Shown here in pieces: positions 12,601-24,400 of a stretch of 64,000 nucleotides of DNA. The stretch is from Oryzias latipes (lineage: Eukaryota > Chordata > Actinopteri > Beloniformes > Adrianichthyidae). Every line of letters begins with the position of its first letter. The stretch's first letter is position 1. Location: the NCBI RefSeq assembly GCF_002234675.1, contig NC_019872.2:8138950-8202949 (forward strand), written 5' to 3'. The position numbers and the translations under genes are program-made. Below the pieces are notes generated by a model, which saw nothing but the letters and a program-made list of their open reading frames with translations, had not been told where the DNA came from and ran no database searches.

Positions 12601-15600
12601 AATCGGAGAGTAGTTTATGCATGCTCTGTGCATAAAGCATTTGCACGCGATCAGTGAAGAGCTAGAACAGGCACCTTACTAATGAGCAGAGTGTGGCTTA
12701 AAGGCACCGTACGTCAGTTTCATCTGCATGTCGTAGGTGCATGCACCTTACATCATCATTAAAAATACTTCAAAATAAACTTACCACACATATGACAATC
12801 ACACATTTCATTTTCATGGTATCCCTTAATGTGGCTGTTCAAGCCGCAAGGAAACTGCAAGACACACCTGCAGCCGCCCGTGTCTTCGACCCTCTATGGT
12901 TCCAGACAACTCAAAAATCTGCAGCACCTGTACTGATCACCCCGTATGGGTGCATGTGACTAAGAGCTTCATGCAACTGAATGCAATATTCACTAAATAG
13001 AAGACGCATAGGATATAAGTGGGCTGCACGGTGGCGCAGTGGTTAGCACTCTTCCCTCACAGCTAGAAGGCTCTGGTTTAGTCTTTTCTCTATGAAGATT
13101 GCATGTTCTTCAAGTGCATGCATGGGCACTCTGGCTTCTTCCCACAGTCCAAAAACATGCTGTGTAGGTTAATTGGTTACTCTAAAGCAGAGGTGGGCAC
13201 TGCATGTTTTCCAACATACCCTGCTTTGGCATGTTCTGATTGGCTGGACACTCCTGAACCAGGTAATCAGCCATGAGAAGGGCAAGACTATCTGGAAATC
13301 ATGCAGACACACCGGCCCTCGAGGCCTGGAGTTGCCCACCCCTAGGCTAAAGTGTCCTAAGGTGTACATGTGTGAGTGTGTGTATCAGACTGGCGACCTG
13401 TCCTGGATTTACCCTGCCTTCACCCACCAGCTGCAGCAACCCCGTGACCCAGAAAGAGATAAGAAAATGGATAGATGGGTAAGATAGGAGTCACGGGTCT
13501 CAAACTCCAGGCCTCGAGGGCCGGTGTCCTACATGTTTTAAAACTAACATGCCATTGAAGTTCCTTATTGGCTAAACACACCTAAACCAGATAATTGGCA
13601 GCAGATGAGGCAGGATTTCTCAAAACCCAGCAGTATGTCAGCCCCGAGGCCTGGAGTCTGAGATCCCTAAACAAGTGAATTTATGAGCAAATTATGGAGA
13701 CTTTAGTTGTTTGGAAGGCCACTGTGTACTGCTGGAAAACCACCATAATTTCAATGAAAAGGGTGTGTTCTTGGAGCTCTAAAGTCAGACTTTTTGTCAG
13801 TAATCATTCACACATGCATGGCTGAGAGCATGTCTTAAAAATAAGACTTCAGTGCCTTCACACATCACTCCTGTCAGAACTAAAGACACTTCCAAATGGA
13901 CACAGGTTTGATGCAAACTGCTGCTGTGCTTTCTCTGGTTCCAGTCTCAGTATAATGCATTTCTATAAAAGAAAAACCCTTAAGCATCTCTGTTCCTATG
14001 TTTTTTAAGTTCCTTAAAATCAAACTTTTCACCTTTTAGTTCATCTGAGGGATATTTCTTGTAGATTAAAACGCCCCATGTGGCAGTGTGCAGCGCCCCT
14101 TTTAATTTATAGTACCACGGGAAACTCCAAGTAGGGTGTTTTTGTGCTCTGCAGCATTCATTTTGCTGCAGCTCATGTGGAGCAACCCAGAGCTGCAGTC
14201 TTTGTGGTTGTGCTCTGCTCTGAGCTAAAACTAGAAATGTGTAGAGAGACGACACATTGGACTGAAAGTCATTATGTTTGTTTTTTTCCACTGGTTGCCA
14301 CGTTTTCCTTTTTCAATTACAAAAGAAAAGTGTTTAGAAGAAGTTTGTAAATCTGCTGGGTGTCAGTCCCACCCATAGGACTGCATCTGTTGTGAATTAA
14401 GAAGGGAAGTGTCAAAGCATTGCATGCATCTTTACAGATATTCAAAGTAAAAGAGTTAAAAAACTTGAGTGGCTCAGCAAATGTTTCTAGAGGAATTTTG
14501 CCATTAATAATGCTGTGTGGAAGTTGTAGAAAAGATTCCGAACAAACCTCAGTTATTGAGTTGCTTCACCTTCTCTGCCCTACAACAGAGAAGTGATCAT
14601 ACATGTTGAGCCGTAAACTCTTTAAAGTCGCTGGAATGGGTGGAACAACGAAATACATGAGATAACTGAGACAGGTTGGGTTTAAGGCATCAGGATATTT
14701 AAATACCAGTGTTGGTTACCATGGTATTTCATCTGAAATTCTTCTTCTCACCTCTTTGGATCTGTCAGAGCAGGGCCTGCTGGGCTGCAGCTGTGGATTC
14801 CCCAGACCTGACATCACTGTTTCACTTACACAGCTCTGCACACCAGGCAGATCAGTCCACAATTTACTTTTCACAACAGTTTTTCATTGAAATCAAGAAT
14901 TCTAAGAACTTTTTGGTACTGTTTATATCTTTTATTTGTCACAAAAGTAAAAGAAAAAACAACCTCGGAGAATTAAAATAAGAATAATAGAATTAAAACA
15001 CACTTTTTCTGATGATCCTTTAGCTACGAGTTTCTCTCAATCAGAACAGGAACAATCATAACTTGGAAGATGCAGAATTTAACTGCATTTAAGTACCCTT
15101 CAATCAATTTTTAAAGGAATTTTTTTTTTCGGGCAATACTTTCATTATGGGAATACATATTGGTATATAAAGTCTTTTTTTCTTCTTAAATAGCTATTCA
15201 TGCAAAAAAGTTTTTTTAACCAAAGAAAATTCTGTTTAGAAGGAAAATTGATATTTTACGACAGAGTTTTAGGGCCACCAAAAAAAAAAAGTAAAATTAC
15301 GAGATTCTATCCTAAATTTATTTGTTAAAAACTCGCAAATGTACGATTTTTTTATCTCCTAAATTTACGTCTTAAAATCTCGTAAATTTGCGAGAAAAAA
15401 GTCATAGATTAACAAGAAAACACAGAAGTTGTCTGTTTATCGGAGCCTAGCTTGAAGATGAAATACGTGGAGCCATTTGTGAAGCTTTATTTACGGATTA
15501 TAGGTTTAAAACGAGGAAATTCTGAACCTTTTGGCGATTCAAAATCAGATTAATGTCAGGGGAGCCGGCTTTCCGGGGTTCTGTGTCGGCAAAGCAGAGT

Positions 15601-18380
15601 TTTGAAGCTTCTTTTTTCCTTTTCATTCACACAACCTGAAGTTCATCTCTCACCTTACGTCATGAACCTGTCATCCGAACACCAATGCGGAAGTAAACAG
15701 TGTTACATACGCCCCCTCCAGAGGAAATGTCCCGTTTGATCATTAAACAACAAAGATGAATGAAAATAGTCTGTTATATTAGCATTAGAACGTTGAAAAA
15801 GGCAAAAGTGCTCCTCCTCGGACGGAAGCGTCACACAAACGTAGAGATCTGGGGCCTCATTTATAAACGTTGCGTACGCACAAAAGAAGGCGTAAGCCAC
15901 TCTCTACGCAATAGTTGAGATTTATAAAAAGCAAACTTGACGGGAAAATGTGCGGTCCTCCACGCAAGCTCTGACCCAGGCGTACGCACAAAAACGGGTG
16001 AAATGAGAAATGGCGACACCGTCGGCAGATGGAAGAAACACGTGAAAGTGACAGTGTGTGCCAAATCGTGCTGGCATGTGCTGTGCTACACAATGTGGCA
16101 CAGCTTAAAAACGTGCCTCTACCCCCTGGCGCTGATTGCTGTGTTGGCCCCGACCCTGAACCCCATCCCCACGCATTTGAGCCATTTGCTGCTGCTGTGC
16201 GCCAGCGTTTAGAAGTGATGCGTCGCTTGTAAAGAAAAAGGGGTGTGGAAAATATTATTTATTTAAGAATTCCCTCATCGTGCAGTTTATTTCAGTCAGG
16301 GCGATCTTGATTTCGCCCAACTCCTTGGCCACCTCTCTGATTGAACTACTGACTTCCCTCTGCATTTCAAGGACTACATCGGTGAGGACGCGTCCACTGC
16401 TGGAGGGTTGAGAGCCGCGTGCCGTGGAGACGCTGGGGCCAGACGGCTGCTCAGCTGCAGCATCGTAACCACTGGCCCCGCTGGAACACCCAGCAACTAA
16501 AATAAAATTTTTCTATATTAATAATCTGTAATTGTGTAGCCTGCATACATGTGACTTGACTGCATTCATTTGAATTATTTCTCTTACCTGTGTCACCCTG
16601 ACCCCCCTTATCGGAGTACGCCGATAAGGGGGACTTAATAGGGATTCCCCAATAATAGCGGCCAGTTTCTCATCAAGAGGGGACAGCTCCGGCCCCCCCA
16701 CGTGGCGGACACACTCTGCCGATGCAGCGCTAGACGTTTTTTTGCCTCGACTTTGATGTCCGATCATTTCTTTCATTTCTTTTTTATTTCGGCCACGTCC
16801 GAGGTTGTGAGGCTACAGCATTTTCGGCGTCTGCCACCGTTTGCCGCTCACGTGCCTTTTCGGCATTAGTAATGCCCACACTGTGCCCCAAACAACACTT
16901 TTCTCCTCTTTTCCACCTCGCCAACGATAACTTCTACTTCACATTGAGTGAAGTTACGTTTTTTTGATTTCCCCTCTGTGTTTGCCATGATTTAGCAAGC
17001 CATGAATATTAATTTGTGGGCGTTTCACGGACTATTTATGGGCAACTATGGGCGTGTCATGTAGCCGCAAAAGCTGCGCTGCATTTAGAATCGGTTGTGA
17101 TTTATAAAGGGAAAGATGCGTAGGATGTGCGTGCGCACGGTTTTATAAATCCGAATATTTCTGTGCGTACGCACGTCCTATGTTTCATCCGTACGCCACT
17201 TCTGACGCAAATCCTACGCAAAGTTTTATAAATGAGGCCCCTGGTCTTTGGTGGAGGAAGAAAGGATTCAAGTGGACAGCTGCAGGGACACCGATGGCTT
17301 CATCAACGGCTGCAGAGATCCTGCAAACCAACCATCAATAAATAAAACTTTAATAACTTGTATATCGAACAAATGAGCTTCCAGACATTTGGAACGTTAT
17401 CAATAAAAATTCAGATCACCTGTTCTACAAAGTTTAGTCGGTCTGCTCTGCTGCTGCGCGGCGTTCACCTGCTGCTCTTTATGCTCACTCCCACTTTAAT
17501 CATAAATTTACGATTTTTTTCTCTCATAAATTTACAATTTTTATCTCCTAAATTTACGAGATAAAATCTCTTAATTTTACTTTTTTTTTTTTTTTTTGGG
17601 TTGCCCTAGAACTCTGTCATAATATTTAAATATAAATGTATTGATATTTAAATCAGTCATGTTGAATTTTACATTAAAATGTGAGTTTGAAAACCATTTC
17701 AAATAAATGTAGTACTTTGGCAGTGATACTCAGCTGCAGCTCTTAAAGACCTTTTCCCATGAAATAGGCTTTTTGGTGTTTTTTCATCTTCTTGTGGCCT
17801 TTTTCTGATGATGGAGGACATACGTTTGATTTGATTTGATTTGAAATGGTTGGTTTCTAGCAATCAAACAAGAATAATACACAAAACAATACAAACATCA
17901 GTTATACATTCATACAATGATGTATCAAACTTAGGATAATTAGACATAAAATTAAATATTGCCTGAAAGACAGTGGAAGGAAGCAAATTTATATAATCCC
18001 ACCCCTGTTCTACCGTAAACATTTTTATTACATGATTTATCATTATCCAGTTCATAACTTTTATCAGACAGAATTAAGAATCCTTAGATATCAATAAAGC
18101 ACATGACAAAGATGATTTACTTAATTATTATGTAAAAAATAGACATAACTATTTTAGAAATCAACATGTCAAATGCAGATCAGTTATCTAAAATATATGT
18201 AGATTATGTTAATTAGAAAACAAAACAAAACTATATCAGAAATATAGGCATAACACTGTTTCAAAAACCTTCATAGCATAAGTTGATCAAGTATTAAAAG
18301 TAAAAAATATGTGCAAATTATGTTTTATTAGGAAAAATCATGAATCAATTTTTGGAGCAAGTGGAGTAATATAAAGACAC

Positions 18381-18422
<42 letters not shown>

Positions 18423-21400
18423 CTTCTATTATAACTAAATTGAAATAAATACATTGTTAAGCCTCCTGTTATGTTCATTTGTGAGGAACAAAGATGATGT
18501 TCCTGGGTCAATTTGATGTATGAGGTATGTTAAGTGTTAAGAGAATCGGCAAACTTTTTTTTACAGGAAGGCTGTAAACATAATATTCTATTTTTCTAAT
18601 GATTTCATAGATTCACAAATGCAATAAAATGACTACATTCTACAAAAACAGGATGAAAACAGAGTTTTAGTTGGCCAATGATGCTTCACGAAAGGAATAA
18701 ATAAATAAAGAATGAGAAAGAATTACTGTGAAATTATGAGATAAACAGTCTGCTATGATTGTGTCATGTGAGGTTGTGCAAGTTATTAGTTCTTGGTCTC
18801 AGATTTTGTCAAATAAATTTTCCGTCAAAATGCGACTTATAGTCCAGTGCGACTTATCTGTGTTTTTCTCTACTTTATAATGCATTTTTGGGCTGGTGCG
18901 ACTTATACTCCGCCGCGACTTATAGTCAGGAAAATACGGTATATATATATACAGTCCCTGACAAAAGTCTTGTCGCTTTTCCATTTTGTAGATACAAAAG
19001 CGTATAACCTCACTTTTAATGAATCCATTGGTTTTAGAAATGTCTCATATGAAAGCTAAAACCCTCCCAAGTATGTTCAATATGCTAAAATAAAATTACT
19101 TCACTGAAGAAAGATTGATCATTTAATGAACACAGAAAGGTCACATTTTGGCAAGACAAGAGTTTTGTCGCCTTGTCATATGATGCACCCAATCCTAGAT
19201 TACAGCCTCACCTGTGATCAATTACTGATCAATCAATTAGTGGGTGTGTATAAAAAGAACCCCAGCACACCAGGCCTTCACATCAACTGCAACTTGACCT
19301 CTGACAACATGCCTAAGATTCACCCTGAGACCAAAGCGTTGATTATCAAGAGGCTGTAGACCAGATCCACTGCTGATGTGGCTGACACCTTCAATGTGTC
19401 TCAGCGTCAAGTACAAAGAATAAGAAAAAGATTTGAAGAGACTGGAGATGTTTTTGACAAGCCCAGGTCCGGCAGACCCCGCAAGACAACTGCTCGGGAG
19501 GACCGTTTGTTGGTTGGAAAATCCAAGGCCAGCCCCTTTTCCACTGCAGCAGAGCTCCACCAGGCCTGGTCACCTCAAGTTCCTGTGTCAACCAGAACAG
19601 TTTGTAGAATTCTGTCTCAAAATGGCCTCCATGGTCGAATCACTGTCCAGAAACCAGGACTAAACAAAAGGCAATTGAAAAAACGTGTGGCATTTCCCAA
19701 GGCCCACAGCCTGCTAAAAGGATGGACGCTGGAAAAATGGCAGAAGGTGGATTTATTAGATGAGTCTTCAGTTGAATTACATCACAGCCGCCGCAAATAT
19801 TGCAGGAGACCAACTGGAGCCCGCATGGACACAAGAATCACCCAGAAAACAGTTACGTTTGGTTGCGGAAAAATCATGGTCTGGGGTTACATCCAGTATG
19901 GGGGTGTGCGAAACATTTACAGGGTGGAAGGCAATATCAATAGCCTAAAATATCAAGAAGTATTAGCTACCTCTTACATTCCCAACCATAAAAGTGGTCA
20001 AACTCTGCAGCAGGATGGTGCTCCATCGCATACTTCCATCTCTACATCAAAGTTCCTCAAGGCGAAGAAGATCAAGGTGCTCCAGGACTGGCCAGCCCAG
20101 TCACCAGACATGAACATCATTGAGCATGTCTGGGGTAGAATGAAAGAGGAAGCACGGAAGACGAAACCAAAGAATCTTGATGAACTCTGGGAGGCATGGA
20201 AGACTGCTTTCTTTGCTATTCCTGATGATGTCATTGATAAATTTTTTGAATCATTGTCAAACCGCATGGATGCTGTCCTTCAAGCTCATGGAAGTCATAC
20301 AAGATATTAAATATGGATCTCACAGTAGCACTACTTAATTCACTGATGTTATGCAACATTTTTTTTTTGAAGTAAATTATTTGTTACATTTTCACATTAC
20401 TCTCTGTAGTCGACAAAACTCTTGTCTTGCCAAAATGTGACCTTTCTGTGTTCATTAAATGATCAATATTTCTTCAGTGAAGCAATTTTATTTTAGTATA
20501 TTGAACATACTTTGGGAGGGTTTTAGCTTTCATATGAGACCTTTCTAAAACCAATGGATTCATTAAAAGTGAGGTTATACGCTTTTGTTTCTACAAAATG
20601 GACAAGCGACAAGACTTTTGTCAGGGACTGTATATATTTGTTACGAATCTGGAGCAGACAGGAAAAAAGCAGTTGGAAAAAACTTGTGGTTGTGACATAG
20701 AAGCTATCCAATCCAATCCACTTTATTTATATAGCACATTTCTCAAACTGGCAGTTTCCAAAGTGCTGTACACTGACCAAAAACCAGACAAAAGATTGCC
20801 AAACAAATTAAAAACAAAGTACACCAGTAAAATGGATAAAAAATTAAAAAAAAAAAAAAAACAAGATAAAAACACAGTTAATATAGATTAAAAAAAGGAA
20901 TACAGATGAAAACACAGATAAATACAGATAAAAATCCAGGAAAAACACAGGTTTTTACTGTATGTACGTCTTTGTTTTCCTCGTCTCAGCTAGCATCTGG
21001 CTCAGAACTTTAAGCCTGGATTGCTCTGATATTTCTTGCCGGTAGTGTTAGGTTTGATGTGTAAGGGGCTGTAAGCTAGCAGGAGAGAGTGTATACTGCT
21101 GGATGCCGGGAAGTAGGGGGAGGCTTACGCCACGCCAATAGACCAGTCCACAACTCGGAAGCAAATTTCTAATGAACTACCGTTACTTTGCAGAAACTAT
21201 GTCCTAGAAAATGACTGGTGTTTAGACTTTGGGTAACAATTGCATAATCACAATTAAAAGACCACGCTTTTAAAACAGATCAAAGGAATTTTAGAGTGGG
21301 TCTTTTAAGAATTTAAGTGTATTTGAAATCAGTCGTGTCCCTAACTTATTGAGATCAGAAGTATAGATATAAACTCTGAATACTTGTATTTCTATCCTAA

Positions 21401-24400
21401 AGTAATAGGAGTTTCAGTGAAAACTGCATTACATGTGACATGTCAACAAAATGTTTTACCAGCTTGAACTCAGTACTTGTTCCATTCAGGAAATGCAACA
21501 AAGTGTTGAGAGTTCCTCCAGAAACATTCAGAATGGAGCCTGTGCTCACTAAGAATGGACCAATTGTTCTTTTTTAAATACTGAAGTGGGACCCCAGTTC
21601 AACATTTTTGCTCATCAGGATGAGTTCAGCCAACTGCACCTTTGATTCAGTATGGACCAAATGTTCATTGATTCTTTTAATTATAGTCTTTGCTTTGCTG
21701 TTCTCACAAATGGAGCAACACAGAAAACTAGCAGAAATTTAGGCAATTGTTTTTCTTTCTGTTATTATTTAAATGTAGTACACGTTTGATCACTCCTTGA
21801 GAACTGAATTTATACTTTTTTTTTCCCCACTCTGACCTCTCAAGCAAAAAAAAGGGGGGGGGGGGGGGGTAGTGTCACCTGGAATCAATTGGCATTCTGC
21901 AACTGAGAGATAGAAAACCGAAAACCAGAGAGCTCTAGATGCATTCCCATATCATTTTTATATGTTGTCAGTGAAGCAGGTTGAGCATAAATCCCACTTA
22001 TAACACTCCATGTTATAACTCTTTTTCTAAACTGGAGACATGTGTTTCCACATGTTCAAACATCTTTGTGCTTCCCTGAAAAGTAATTTGAGGCCTTTAG
22101 ATCACCAAGTCTCCTGAACCCTAACCACTACAAGCCCAGCAAATGTTTCTTTTAGCCGGGTGTTGCTCTGAAGTCCTCACCTTGACCTGCAGCAGCCTTA
22201 AACCAGAGAATAGATGGCTACATTCTGTGGGCACCGATTGACTCATCTCAGTTTCACTTACCACAGAAACTCACTGCTTTGAGAGAGCTTCGCAGTTCAG
22301 GATAAGTCAGAAAAAAACACAGCAATGGGGTGACCTTTAGAGATGTTTAAATTGGAGAGTTGGACTTTGCAAAGAAAGTTCTCACCACTACCATTGGATT
22401 AGGGCCCTCCCCGATAAAGTTCGCTGAAACACACTGTAGAAGTCATTTAAAGACCAGATCTGATGGAAATAGTGTTTTTGACATGTTCTTGTGGCATATT
22501 TATGTTAATAAAGGACACGTCTTAACACATTTGAGCTTCAAATTACATTCTGGGTATTTATTTATTTATTCAAATCGTTGTGAATCAGCTGCAGACAAAT
22601 AAATGCAGTTGGAAAAAGATTGTATTTGTTACAAAGGAAGCTCCTTGCTCCACTCCATTCCGATGCATCTGCATGTAGACAAATAGATCCATGTATGTCT
22701 TTTGTTTTTCTTGTCTGTACTGACATCTGGCTCCAATGTTTGGATAGCTCCAATATTGCTCGCCTTTTTTGTTGCACGTGTAATGTTAGGTAGGGGTTGT
22801 GCTGGAGCTGCGACCAAAGGGATGAAGGGAAATGAGGGCAGGCTAACTCCCTACCAACAGTTCTGCCTAACACTCCGATATAGCGGGAAAGTGCATAAAC
22901 AGAGACCTCTCAGCGATGGGGAGGGGAATGGGGACGGGGTTGCTCCGTGTAGAAACTATGCCCTAGAAAATGATTTTGGCTTAAAAAAAGGCATAATCAT
23001 ACTTAAAAGACCACTGAGAACACTTAAAAGATAGATCAGAAAATTACCTGAGAGGATCCTTAATGGTTCCTCTTGAACAGCTGTAGATCTTTTTCACTTG
23101 CCAATGTGCTCTGTCCAACCAACAACCATACAGAAAGTAAAATAACAAAAGAATATACTTGTTTTTCAATTTGTAATACTTTTTTTTTTATTTTTATTCA
23201 AAAAAAGATAACGATAAAGCTTGGAATATCTTTACATAATGATAAATTTGTGTTTTTTATTTCTGAGGTAAACATTCATAGACACATTTTCCCCCAAAAG
23301 TGTAAATCATAAAACACTGAAAAAAGATGAGTGATGTTTTCTCTTTAATTTCCCTCTGGAGTTGAACCTGTTCTGAGGCAAAACTGTGAGCAGAAAACAC
23401 ATTACCACAGTCAAATTGCCTGATAGTTTAAGGTGAGGAAACCTGTCACCCTGAGCTGCTATGTGAGGCAGATCTATCTGAATTCCCCCTGAGGATCCCT
23501 GGGGCGGTCCCCCCCCCATGTGAATGAGACAACCTCTCCACTGCAATACATGTAGTTTTTCCCCTCATCCACCATCTTTTATTCTTAGGGTCTGAATCAC
23601 AACTGGTCACAAGTAGCAGTGTGTTTCAACATTCCCTTTTTCCTACTTTCACTTTGATCACTCCTCTCTATTGTTCTAGTCTGTTTCTCTTTTCTTAGTT
23701 TAAGGCCTTTCGGACTATAAAATTAGAAAAGCGGTAGTTGTCACTTTCATTTTATAGTTGGAGTATGTTTAAAAAAAACACTTTTAACTGTGTTGGAAAT
23801 TTAAAGAAATAGTATTTATATAGATTAGGTACGTAGTCTTTTTAAGTTGTGGTTGAATTATACTGCATTGCCATATTTTTAAAGTCCATCCAGTCGGTTA
23901 TCACTACCAAAATGCTGACTCTATTTGATTTTTTATATACAAACTTTTACTATTAAATTTACAATTTAACACAATTTGATTAAAAATCTAATTTTTATTT
24001 AGTCCAAAGTCAAATTAGTTATAAAAACAGTTTAAAAACTGAGCAAAAGTAGAACTTTTGTAAGTAAAATTATGAATTTTCACATTAAGAATCAACTAAA
24101 AATGTTTTCTGCCATGAAAAAGCACAAAAGGAAGTTTATTTAAAATATATATACTTATGGATTTAATTCATCAGTATTGCATTTTGATCTTTTAAACCCA
24201 GACCACGTAGGTTAAAAATATTGTGTTGAGTTGTATTGAAATAATGCAGAGTTGATGTGTGATGCAGATAGAAACATTAGGATGTGTTTGCTAAGTGCAG
24301 CAATGGCTTTGGGGTAAAAACTGTCTGCTGGAGCATGTTTTTCAACAATTTCAGGAGGTTCAGTCCCATAACAGCAATAATCTTCATAATATTCATAATG

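Larger units (their letters stand above)
15852..17240. mobile_element. PIF-Harbinger element, internally decayed
   Basis: The ends GGGCCTCATTTATAAA and TTTATAAATGAGGCCC are exact inverted repeats. They are flanked by the 3 bp duplication CTG (15849-15851 and 17241-17243), as expected for Harbinger insertions. Subterminal GCGTACGCAC motifs repeat near both ends. Two gene remnants lie inside: a transposase C-terminus on the plus strand and a Myb/SANT-like accessory protein on the minus strand. Length is 1389 bp. Confidence 0.85.
15260..17618. mobile_element. Inverted-repeat DNA element of uncertain family, hosting a Harbinger element
   Basis: The left end GACAGAGTTTTAGGGCCACC is mirrored at the right end by a GGTTGCCCTAGAACTCTGTC block. 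Both ends are followed inward by an A- or T-run and by repeated 'TAAATTTACGA / TCTCGTAAAT' units. On the plus strand near 15458 a short frame ([14 protein letters not shown]..) vaguely resembles the N-terminus of an integrase-like fish transposase, but this is weak. The Harbinger element at 15852-17240 interrupts it. No target duplication could be fixed. Confidence 0.55.

Noticed and set aside
16029-16212. Possible host gene on the plus strand with LACAVLHNV
   Set aside because: It sits between exact Harbinger ends and matches a transposase C-terminus.
19237-19591. Minus-strand and alternative-frame ORFs over the Tc1 element
   Set aside because: They are antisense shadows of the transposase, which has clear DDE motifs in its own frame.
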